A stretch of 64,000 bases of DNA from Bacteroides sp. (lineage in GTDB: Bacteria > Bacteroidota > Bacteroidia > Bacteroidales > Bacteroidaceae), in assembly GCA_019416685.1 (NCBI GenBank), contig DXWV01000047.1, positions 73,344 through 137,343 of the forward strand, written 5' to 3'. This document shows, one piece after another, positions 41,992 through 49,352 of this stretch. The notes beneath the pieces are model-generated. The model worked only from the letters and a program-made list of their open reading frames with translations. It was not told the DNA's origin and searched no databases. Each line of letters begins with the position of its first letter. Within the stretch, counting starts at the first letter, position 1. The translations under genes were made by a program, and so were the position numbers.

Positions 41992-43281
41992 TTATTTATA
42001 ACGAAGCAACGTGCCACTTTCAAATTCAAGAATTTTACGGGCGTATAACCAGCTTTCAAAACGCGTATCCTGTTTATATTCTATTTGGATAGGATTGCCC
42101 AGTGCCAAACGACATTCATCTGTAGTCATTCCCTCTTTTATTTTTCCTTGGGCAATTAGTTTCCAATTCTCTTCTGTGATGTATGGGTACTGTTTCCGGA
42201 TATTCCCAAATGCGAAGATATCTTCTATGTAATTCTCGTTTTTGGTAATTATATCATATTTCAAATCTACTTCAGTTTCATAAGTACTTCCGTTTGCATC
42301 TTCCAGAGTCAGCATAGCCACTGTTTTAGGAAGTTCTACGGAAATCTCTTTTATCTGCAATGGAGTGTAGCGTAACAGGCGTACTTCTGATACTGTGGTA
42401 CTTCCTTCTACTTTCATACTGCATTTTGTACTCATCGTTTGTTTGGGATAGACGGACATACCGATGTATTTGTTTTTTAAATTTTCAAGTGTTAATGCGT
42501 TTTGATTATTGAATGAGAATGCGTTTGGAAAATATTTAGTTTTCTTATCTGCTTGAAAATCTGCTTTATCCATGCCGGAATTTGTTCTGGATAAAGCTAC
42601 TTCAACATAATATGAATTACTTTTTGTGTCTTCAAAAACAATCTTTACCGGATAGGCTTTGCTGCCTACTCCGATATTTGTAATTGTAACTTTTTCATTC
42701 TCGGCAATTAGCACTGTCTTATAGCCTGAATAACTATTACTGTCGTCTATTCGTGCACTGGTGATGTGAGTGTAAACAACTTTGCCGATAAGTAACTCTC
42801 GTGCCTTGTCTATGTCGGGTAAATATACCAGGCCGCTAATACTGGCACGTGGGATTTGCTCACAAATATCATTAAGGCGTAGATTTTTGAATTCGGAATA
42901 ATACTTATTTCCTTCGCAGCTAAAGATGAAGCGGGTGGAGTAATTGGTACCAACGTAGGTCTCCTTTTCTCTCTCTTCTGTACCCTGAAACTCGAAGATT
43001 TTGTGTTTAAGCTTATTGCTGTCTACTTCTTTTTCTGTTTCGTAAGAGTTGAAGATTGGAATAAAAAGCTCATTGCCATCAGGAATAAACATGAATTTTA
43101 ATCCGGGTGTCCATTTACATAGGAGTTGCAATGGAAAGTTGCTTTCAATGAATTGTTCTTCTTCGCTCATGTTATTACTTTTTTGCTGAGGCGTCGTCAC
43201 GAGATAATCATTCTGAGCTGTAATGGTTACAATTCCCAGAATAAGGCAGAGGAGTATAAATGTAATTCTTTTCATCTTCAT
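41992..43281 (-). CDS. Exported protein of unknown function with BamE-like C-terminal domain
   Basis: About 429 residues from ATG 43281 (MKMKRITFILLCLILGIVTI), with a cleavable signal peptide ending TAQ. Residues 30-350 are several beta-rich segments of an unrecognised type (QLLCKWTPGLKFMFIPDG, VIYTHI-like strands). The last 60 residues (GKIKEGMTTDECRLALGNPI, RFESWLYARKILEFESG) follow the SmpA/OmlA (BamE) pattern. No lipobox, so it is probably periplasmic. It is divergent from the META gene, the two promoters being about 20 bases apart. I do not know its role; ATGs at 43299 and 43275 are other possible starts. Confidence 0.7.
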   Translation of the reverse strand: MKMKRITFILLCLILGIVTITAQNDYLVTTPQQKSNNMSEEEQFIESNFPLQLLCKWTPGLKFMFIPDGNELFIPIFNSYETEKEVDSNKLKHKIFEFQGTEEREKETYVGTNYSTRFIFSCEGNKYYSEFKNLRLNDICEQIPRASISGLVYLPDIDKARELLIGKVVYTHITSARIDDSNSYSGYKTVLIAENEKVTITNIGVGSKAYPVKIVFEDTKSNSYYVEVALSRTNSGMDKADFQADKKTKYFPNAFSFNNQNALTLENLKNKYIGMSVYPKQTMSTKCSMKVEGSTTVSEVRLLRYTPLQIKEISVELPKTVAMLTLEDANGSTYETEVDLKYDIITKNENYIEDIFAFGNIRKQYPYITEENWKLIAQGKIKEGMTTDECRLALGNPIQIEYKQDTRFESWLYARKILEFESGTLLRYK

Positions 43282-43331
43282 TTGTAGTTCATGAACCATT
43301 GAATTGTCTGTTCTGTTAATATTAACTCAGA

Positions 43332-43368
43332 CAAATGTATGGACTTTATCTTATTTTTGATATATTTG
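43332..43368. promoter_or_regulatory. Divergent promoter pair for the BamE-like and META genes
   Basis: TACATTTG on the minus strand (43332-43339) and TATATTTG on the plus strand (43361-43368) both match TAnnTTTG. They would fire away from each other from a shared 120-bp gap. Confidence 0.6.
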
Positions 43369-43399
43369 CGCCCATATTTAACTTAAACGTTATTGAATA

Positions 43400-44191
43400 A
43401 TGAAAAAAGTATTAGTTTCTATTTTCATTGCAGGTGCAGCACTTGCAATGTCGTCTTGCCGCTCTTCCAAAGAGGCGACTTCTTTATCTTCCATGAATGG
43501 TGAATGGAATATTATTGAGATAAACGGTACAGCTGTTGTACCGGGTCAAGGTCAGCAAATCCCTTTTATAGGCTTCGATACTACCACTGGAAAAGTTTAT
43601 GGTTACACCGGATGTAATCGTTTAATTGGATCAATTGATGTGAATGCGAAAGCGGGTACAATTGATTTGGGAGCATTGGGCAGCACTCGTATGGCTTGTC
43701 CGGACATGACCCTTGAGCAGAATGTACTGAGCACTTTGGGACAGGTGAAGGGATATAAAAAAATGGGGAAAGCAACAATGGCCCTTTGTAATGCTTCCGA
43801 CCGTCCTGTTGCTATACTTCAAAAGAAAGCTGCCGATGTGAAAGTGGCTGATTTAAAGGGGGAATGGAACATTACGGAGGTGAATGGAGAAGCAGTTCCT
43901 ACAGGTATGGAAAAACAGCCTTTCATTGCTTTTGATGTGAAAGAACAGAGAATTCATGGCAATGCCGGATGCAACTTGATTAATGGTGGTTTCAAAACAG
44001 ATGAGGGCAATGCTCTTTCAATTTCTTTCCCTGCTGTAGCATCTACCATGATGGCATGTCCTGATATGGAAACCGAAGGCAAAATTATGAGTGCCCTGAA
44101 TGAAGTGAAATCGTTTGGTAAACTTGCCGGTGGTGGCATTGGCTTGTATGATGCGAATAATACTTTAGTATTGGTGCTTACCAAGAAATAA
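43400..44191 (+). CDS. Lipoprotein with two META/HslJ domains
   Basis: A 263-residue lipoprotein: lipobox AMSSC at residue 20. Two META domains follow in tandem, about 32-140 (GEWNIIEINGTAVVPGQGQQ, GYTGCNRLIGSI) and 152-260 (GEWNITEVNGEAVPTGMEKQ, GNAGCNLINGGF), each with the family's MACPDM segment. They come from an internal duplication. Single-domain relatives include HslJ, tied to heat or novobiocin tolerance in E. coli, but the activity is unknown. It acts in the outer envelope. Confidence 0.9.
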   Translation: MKKVLVSIFIAGAALAMSSCRSSKEATSLSSMNGEWNIIEINGTAVVPGQGQQIPFIGFDTTTGKVYGYTGCNRLIGSIDVNAKAGTIDLGALGSTRMACPDMTLEQNVLSTLGQVKGYKKMGKATMALCNASDRPVAILQKKAADVKVADLKGEWNITEVNGEAVPTGMEKQPFIAFDVKEQRIHGNAGCNLINGGFKTDEGNALSISFPAVASTMMACPDMETEGKIMSALNEVKSFGKLAGGGIGLYDANNTLVLVLTKK

Positions 44192-44340
44192 GAGAAGTAT
44201 ATATTAAATAAGTATAGTGTAGCCTCGGATGAACAAATATTGTACATCCGGGGCTATGTGTTTATGTCTGAATATAAGGAAGAGGTAGATGGCTTTTGCC
44301 TTAGAGAAGTATTCTCTTCTTCGGTGAGGAGCAATGTACG

Positions 44341-44444
44341 AGATGTGCATCTCGTACAGCATGACATGCACATCTCGTACAGCATGACATGCACATCTCG
44401 TACAGTACGACATGTGCATCTGGTACAGCACGACATGTGCATGT
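44341..44444. repeat. Array 3: five 12-bp palindromic units at exact 23-bp period
   Basis: Units such as AGATGTGCATCT, ACATGCACATCT and ACATGTGCATGT start at 44341, 44364, 44387, 44410 and 44433, each exactly 23 bp on. Linkers read CGTACAGCATG or a close variant. A unit here and one of array 1 (14204) agree at 19 of 23 positions, so the two arrays are one family. It lies in the 328-bp gap between convergent META and BtuC-like genes. Frames running through it on either strand are artefacts. Confidence 0.9.
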
Positions 44445-44519
44445 CGTACATCGTTCCTTACCAGCCCTGTACTGGTTGAATTCTATCATATGATATGAAG
44501 GTCTTACTGAAGTATTGCT

Positions 44520-45515
44520 TTATCCTTTGTTTTTTAGTATGATCCAGATAATGACTGGAGCACCAAAGAGGGCTGTCACGGCATTAACGGGGAGTGTGCC
44601 TTGAAAACCAGGCATTTGTGAAATAAGGTCACATATTAATAGGATGATGGCTCCGCATAACATAGAAGCCGGAAGAATAATTCGGTGGTTAGGAGTCTGA
44701 AACAGTCCACGGGCAATATGAGGCATTGTGATTCCAATAAAAGCAATCGGTCCGGTGAAAGCCGTTGAAGTTCCTGCCAACAGTGCCGTAGCCAGAATAA
44801 TCCATAAACGTAGTTGAGTGACAGAAATACCCAGTCCACTGGCGTAGTTTCTACCCAAGAGCAGTACATTCAATTGTTTCTGTAAAAGTAGTGCCAGGAA
44901 TATTCCACTGATAATAACAGGGGCCATTACCGCCATTTGCCCCCAACCTACAGAAGAAAGGCTACCGAATGTCCAAGTAATAAACAGTTTTAGTGTATCC
45001 GGATTGCTCATACTTTGCAGAATACTCACTATTGCTCCGGCAAAATAACCGAACATCATACCTATTATTAACAAAGAAACAGTCTGCGGTATACGAATGG
45101 ATACGATTATAACTAACAATAGTACACATACTGCTCCAATAATAGCAGCCATTACCTGTCCCCATCCGGTGATGAGCCAAAGGGGAAGAGTGGAAGTTCC
45201 TAATGTAAGTAAGGCAACTCCCAGGCTGGCACCAGAAGTAACCCCCAACACATCGGGGCCTGCCAATGGATTATGAAACAGTGTTTGCATCAGTACGCCA
45301 GCTACGGAGAGGGCTCCTCCCGCCAGTATGGCAGTAATAGCTTTAGGCAACCGGTGATTTAATATGATTTCATGATAAATAAGATTGTCACTGTTTCCTG
45401 TTAAGGTAGTCCACACATCAGATAATGACAGGTTGACACTGCCAATAGCGATATCAGCCAGAAACGCACAAATCAGCAGCCCGCTTAACAAAAAAAACAG
45501 AGGATAATTTTTCAT
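44520..45515 (-). CDS. FecCD/BtuC-family ABC transporter permease
   Basis: Inner-membrane permease for vitamin B12, heme or siderophore uptake, 331 residues and about ten helices. Family segments are RLPKAITAILAGGALSVAGV, the coupling helix region GPDVLGVTSGASLGVAL and GPIAFIGITMPHIARGLF. It starts on the last base of the upstream binding-protein gene, so the two are translationally coupled. No ABC ATPase follows; the next gene is convergent. The partner must lie elsewhere. Confidence 0.93.
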   Translation of the reverse strand: MKNYPLFFLLSGLLICAFLADIAIGSVNLSLSDVWTTLTGNSDNLIYHEIILNHRLPKAITAILAGGALSVAGVLMQTLFHNPLAGPDVLGVTSGASLGVALLTLGTSTLPLWLITGWGQVMAAIIGAVCVLLLVIIVSIRIPQTVSLLIIGMMFGYFAGAIVSILQSMSNPDTLKLFITWTFGSLSSVGWGQMAVMAPVIISGIFLALLLQKQLNVLLLGRNYASGLGISVTQLRLWIILATALLAGTSTAFTGPIAFIGITMPHIARGLFQTPNHRIILPASMLCGAIILLICDLISQMPGFQGTLPVNAVTALFGAPVIIWIILKNKG

Positions 45516-46639
45516 TATTTCAGTCGCTCATAATAGGTCAGTTCGTATTCAGAGAAGAGGTTGGGATGGCAGATTTTAATCATGTCATTCAATAGCAAGT
45601 CAGGACGTGCCACTCCGCTTTCCCAGTAGTCATTTCCTCCGGTAGCATTTGTTCGTTTGTTTGTATTGTACACGTTACCTTCTTTGTAGGCTTTGAAAAG
45701 TTTGTATTTGCTATTTGTTTTTCCCAATTCTTCGAGTGAAGAAGCCTGCGCACCTATCCATATATCCGCCTGGTTGAAGTTCACTAATACCTCTTCTATA
45801 TTACTGGGAATACTGGTGCTGGTTGAATCTTGTGAGTATTTGTACGAGGCTCCGGCATCACGAAACAATTGAGCTGTATAACTTTTACCACCTGGTAATG
45901 ACCAGGTACCGCGATAATCTTGTCCGGAGAAAATAGATGGGGCATATGATAGTACCAATGCTTTCATTCTTGAATCGTTATAGCGTTGTTCTATTTCGGT
46001 ATATATGCTATCGGCCAATGCTTCTTTATCAAAGAAGGCCCCGATAAATTTAATCCATTCGGCACGTCCCAGCAAAGTTGGTTCTTGCCACTCTATATTA
46101 TATATAATATTAAGTCCTGTTTGCCGCATTCGTTTGCTATTCTCATCTTCGGTATTATAAGCAGTAGTCATGACAGCTTGTGGATGGAGCATGAGCAGGT
46201 TCTCTATATCGAGATTGAAAGCATCTCCCAAATCTTTAATTTGTCCTTTTTCTACTCCCTTTAGAATAGCCGGGTTATAAATATAATCAGAATTGCATAC
46301 TCCCGTCACTTTGTCAAGTTCTCCCAGCAGTTCGAGGAAGCCGAGGTGGGTGGCTGAATTTGTCATCAAGCTCTTTAACGGAATAGTAATCTTATGTCCG
46401 TCTTCGGGCACTGCAATTGTCTCATCTTTAACGAGATAATATTTATCATATATTTCTCCTGGTTTCCAGGGGTTATATACAGTAACAATAGTATAATTGT
46501 CGGTGTGTGCTATACCGAAACCTTGGGCTTGTGACAGAGAAACGGGAGTACTATCCTGTAGCACTGTTTCTTTTTTTGTTTTTCCGCCACAGGCTGTCAA
46601 CAAAACAAAAAGGCAGATGTATAAAATACGGTTTGTCAT
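45515..46639 (-). CDS. BtuF/FepB-type substrate-binding lipoprotein
   Basis: Periplasmic binding protein, class III, for a corrinoid, heme or ferric siderophore. Lipobox LLTAC at residue 17. The two lobes joined by a single long helix can be followed (GICNSDYIYN-like first lobe, HPQAVMTTAYNTEDENSKRM, then IYTEIEQRYNDSRM). 374 residues is slightly longer than BtuF of E. coli. It leads the two-gene unit with the permease. A leader hairpin and a promoter lie at 46661-46762. Ligand not readable; no cobalamin riboswitch is visible. Confidence 0.9.
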   Translation of the reverse strand: MTNRILYICLFVLLTACGGKTKKETVLQDSTPVSLSQAQGFGIAHTDNYTIVTVYNPWKPGEIYDKYYLVKDETIAVPEDGHKITIPLKSLMTNSATHLGFLELLGELDKVTGVCNSDYIYNPAILKGVEKGQIKDLGDAFNLDIENLLMLHPQAVMTTAYNTEDENSKRMRQTGLNIIYNIEWQEPTLLGRAEWIKFIGAFFDKEALADSIYTEIEQRYNDSRMKALVLSYAPSIFSGQDYRGTWSLPGGKSYTAQLFRDAGASYKYSQDSTSTSIPSNIEEVLVNFNQADIWIGAQASSLEELGKTNSKYKLFKAYKEGNVYNTNKRTNATGGNDYWESGVARPDLLLNDMIKICHPNLFSEYELTYYERLK

Positions 46640-46660
46640 ATCAGGGTTGTATAAATTAGA

Positions 46661-46747
46661 AGTTAGTAGTTGGTAGTTAGTAGTTAGAATCCTTGCGGCG
46701 TAATAGTATTGATATGCCGAAGGATTCTAACTACCAACTTCTAACTT
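46661..46747. repeat. Leader hairpin of the BtuF-like gene made of TAGTTAG words
   Basis: GTTAGAATCCTT (46683-46694) perfectly complements 46720-46731, extended by CGGC/GCCG after a bulge. Outside it, GTTGGTAG/CTACCAAC words continue the pairing loosely. It lies between the promoter and start codon, so it is transcribed as a strong leader hairpin. Confidence 0.7.
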
Positions 46748-46754
46748 CCAACCA

Positions 46755-46762
46755 CAAAGATA
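46755..46762 (-). promoter_or_regulatory. Promoter -7 box for the BtuF/BtuC-like pair
   Basis: Minus-strand TATCTTTG matches TAnnTTTG. It gives a leader of about 110 bases that contains the hairpin at 46661-46747. Confidence 0.6.
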
Positions 46763-46900
46763 AGAATTTATTTTTTCCATCGAACCAGAGTCGGTTACAT
46801 TTGTTGTATGAAGCAATCATGCTTGCAGCCCTGTGCCTGCTGCGGCAGCTTCTATCGTTAAAAACTGTCGTTTTGGCAGAAAATATGTCACTAACTAATG

Positions 46901-46999
46901 TAATTTCCTTTTGGCACACGGTTTGTTTTTTAATTGTCGTCCGTTTGAAAGATATCCTTGAAGAAAGGCGCTGAACGACAACCGGACAAAAGGAAATTA
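46901..46999 (+). promoter_or_regulatory. Long stem structure directly upstream of dnaK
   Basis: TAATTTCCTTTTG (46901-46913) exactly complements CAAAAGGAAATTA (46987-46999), 13 bp. Inside, TTGTCGT (46934-46940) pairs with ACGACAA (46975-46981). The stem ends 31 bases before the dnaK ATG. It could be a leader RNA structure controlling dnaK or a DNA dyad for a regulator. No CIRCE element is present. Apart from this and the BtuF leader I see no gene in the 391-bp gap. Confidence 0.6.
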
Positions 47000-47030
47000 G
47001 AATAATAAATAATATAAAAGTATAAAGATC

Positions 47031-48950
47031 ATGGGAAAAATTATTGGTATTGACTTAGGAACAACAAATTCATGTGTTTCTGTATTCGAAGGAAACGAAC
47101 CGGTAGTAATTGCAAACAGCGAAGGTAAACGTACAACTCCTTCTATTGTTGCATTTGTTGATGGTGGCGAACGTAAAGTAGGTGATCCTGCAAAACGTCA
47201 GGCTATCACAAATCCGACAAGAACAATTTTCTCTATTAAGCGCTTCATGGGTGAAAATTGGGATCAGGTACAAAAAGAAGTAACCCGCGTTCCATATAAA
47301 GTAGTAAAAGGTGATAATAACACTCCACGTGTTGATATTGATGGTCGTCTTTACACTCCGCAGGAAATTTCTGCAATGATTTTGCAGAAAATGAAAAAAA
47401 CTGCTGAAGACTATCTTGGACAAGAAGTAACAGAAGCAGTTATCACTGTACCTGCATACTTCTCTGATTCACAGCGTCAGGCTACTAAAGAAGCAGGACA
47501 GATTGCCGGTCTGGAGGTAAAACGTATCGTAAATGAACCGACTGCTGCTGCACTTGCTTACGGTCTTGATAAGGCACACAAAGATATGAAAATTGCCGTA
47601 TTCGACCTTGGTGGTGGTACATTTGATATCTCTATCCTTGAGTTCGGTGGTGGTGTGTTTGAAGTACTTTCTACTAATGGTGATACTCACCTTGGTGGCG
47701 ATGACTTTGACCAGGTAATTATCAATTGGTTAGTTGAAGAATTCAAGAAAGATGAAGGTGCTGATCTTACGCAGGATCCGATGGCTTTGCAACGTTTGAA
47801 AGAGGCGGCCGAAAAAGCAAAGATTGAATTATCTTCTTCTACAAGTACAGAAATCAACTTACCGTATATCATGCCGGTAGGTGGTGTACCTAAGCACTTG
47901 GTTAAGACATTGACTCGTGCTAAGTTTGAATCTCTGGCTCATAGCTTGATCCAGGCTTGTCTTGAACCATGTAAGAAGGCAATGCAAGATGCAGGTCTGG
48001 GTAATTCTGATATTGATGAAGTTATCCTTGTAGGTGGTTCTTCACGTATCCCTGCCGTACAGAAATTGGTTGAAGAATTCTTTGGTAAGACTCCTTCTAA
48101 AGGTGTTAACCCCGATGAAGTAGTGGCTGTAGGTGCTGCTGTACAAGGTGCTGTGCTGACAGATGAAATCAAAGGCGTGGTATTGTTGGATGTTACTCCG
48201 TTGTCAATGGGTATCGAAACACTGGGTGGTGTGATGACTAAGTTGATCGACGCTAACACAACTATCCCTGCACGTAAGAGTGAAACATTCTCTACTGCTG
48301 CTGATAATCAGACAGAAGTAACTATCCATGTGTTGCAAGGTGAACGCCCGATGGCTGCACAGAATAAATCAATCGGTCAGTTCAATCTGACAGGTATCGC
48401 TCCGGCTCGTCGTGGTGTACCTCAGATTGAAGTAACATTCGATATCGATGCTAATGGTATCTTGAAGGTATCTGCTAAAGATAAAGCTACCGGTAAAGAA
48501 CAAGCTATCCGTATTGAAGCTTCCAGTGGTTTGAGCAAAGAAGAAATTGATAAGATGAAAGCTGAAGCAGAAGCTAATGCTGAGGCAGATAAGAAAGAAC
48601 GTGAGAAGATTGATAAACTGAATCAGGCTGACAGTTTGATTTTCTCTACTGAAAATCAATTGAAGGAACTGGGAGATAAGTTGCCTGCTGATAAGAAAGC
48701 TCCGATTGAAGCGGCTTTACAGAAACTGAAAGATGCTCACAAAGCGCAGGATCTCGCAACCATTGACAGTGCTATGGCTGAATTGAATACTGCATTCCAG
48801 GCTGCAAGTGCTGAGATGTATGCACAGAGCGGTGCACAAGGTGGTGCTCAGGCTGGTCCGGATATGAACGGTGGACAACAAGCCGGCGGACAGTCCAATG
48901 GTGGACAGGATGAACATATTCAGGATGCAGACTTTGAGGAAGTGAAGTAA
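47031..48950 (+). CDS. dnaK: Molecular chaperone DnaK (Hsp70)
   Basis: ATP-dependent Hsp70 chaperone for folding and, with ClpB, disaggregation. The signatures are IGIDLGTTNSCVSV at the start, AVFDLGGGTFDISIL near residue 195, and VILVGGSSRIPAVQKLVEEF near 335. The substrate-binding domain starts after the linker VVLLDVTPLSMGIETLGG. The tail is Gly/Gln-rich and ends EEVK. 639 residues is standard. dnaJ and grpE are not adjacent, as is usual in Bacteroides. Confidence 0.98.
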   Translation: MGKIIGIDLGTTNSCVSVFEGNEPVVIANSEGKRTTPSIVAFVDGGERKVGDPAKRQAITNPTRTIFSIKRFMGENWDQVQKEVTRVPYKVVKGDNNTPRVDIDGRLYTPQEISAMILQKMKKTAEDYLGQEVTEAVITVPAYFSDSQRQATKEAGQIAGLEVKRIVNEPTAAALAYGLDKAHKDMKIAVFDLGGGTFDISILEFGGGVFEVLSTNGDTHLGGDDFDQVIINWLVEEFKKDEGADLTQDPMALQRLKEAAEKAKIELSSSTSTEINLPYIMPVGGVPKHLVKTLTRAKFESLAHSLIQACLEPCKKAMQDAGLGNSDIDEVILVGGSSRIPAVQKLVEEFFGKTPSKGVNPDEVVAVGAAVQGAVLTDEIKGVVLLDVTPLSMGIETLGGVMTKLIDANTTIPARKSETFSTAADNQTEVTIHVLQGERPMAAQNKSIGQFNLTGIAPARRGVPQIEVTFDIDANGILKVSAKDKATGKEQAIRIEASSGLSKEEIDKMKAEAEANAEADKKEREKIDKLNQADSLIFSTENQLKELGDKLPADKKAPIEAALQKLKDAHKAQDLATIDSAMAELNTAFQAASAEMYAQSGAQGGAQAGPDMNGGQQAGGQSNGGQDEHIQDADFEEVK

Positions 48951-48984
48951 AATTGATTAATAAACGATTAATATATTAAATGAG

Positions 48985-49020
48985 AGAGCTGTGAGTCATT
49001 GACTTACAGCTCTTTTTTTT
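48985..49020 (+). terminator. Rho-independent terminator after dnaK
   Basis: AGAGCTGT (48985-48992) pairs with ACAGCTCT (49006-49013), with AGTC/GACT continuing inward, followed by a run of Ts to 49020. Confidence 0.92.
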
Positions 49021-49108
49021 AGAAATTCTTTTAGGAGGAAGTGTGTTAAATAATCAAAAGTAACACTTCGATTGATCACTATTTTTAATTAGTATTTTTC
49101 AGCTTTGC

Positions 49109-49187
49109 AAAAGTGTACAATCATCCATTGCAAAAGTGTACAATGATTCATAACAAAAGTGTACACTATTGAGATATAAAAGTGTAC
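49109..49187. repeat. Array 4: four AAAAGTGTAC direct repeats at exact 23-bp period
   Basis: AAAAGTGTAC starts at 49109, 49132, 49155 and 49178. The linkers differ, although the first two copies are framed TTTG or ATTG on the left and CAAT on the right, giving a dyad around the unit. It lies in the 402-bp gap between the dnaK terminator and the next gene; nothing else is visible there. Same period as the other three arrays. Confidence 0.88.
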
Positions 49188-49352
49188 ATTCTTATGTCGG
49201 TTGATTATCAGTGTGTTATGGAAGGGGTAGGCTGGCTCCGGATATAGTGCAAAAGAAGAAAAATTATTCATCGGATTTTAATAGGGTTTTCTACCTCTGA
49301 ACAATCTTATAAGTAGAAAGCAAGAATTATTCACCTTTAAAATCATACGAAG

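Noticed and set aside
44204..44489. Several overlapping open frames on both strands across array 3
   Set aside because: Cys/His/Met-rich peptides arise from reading the palindromic repeat; frames exist on both strands equally.
46640..46754. Cobalamin riboswitch before the BtuF-like gene
   Set aside because: The leader is about 110 bases of low-complexity hairpin with no B12-box; too short for the full element.
14162..49187. CRISPR arrays
   Set aside because: Periods of 22-23 bp are too short for repeat plus spacer, no spacers exist and no cas genes are present.
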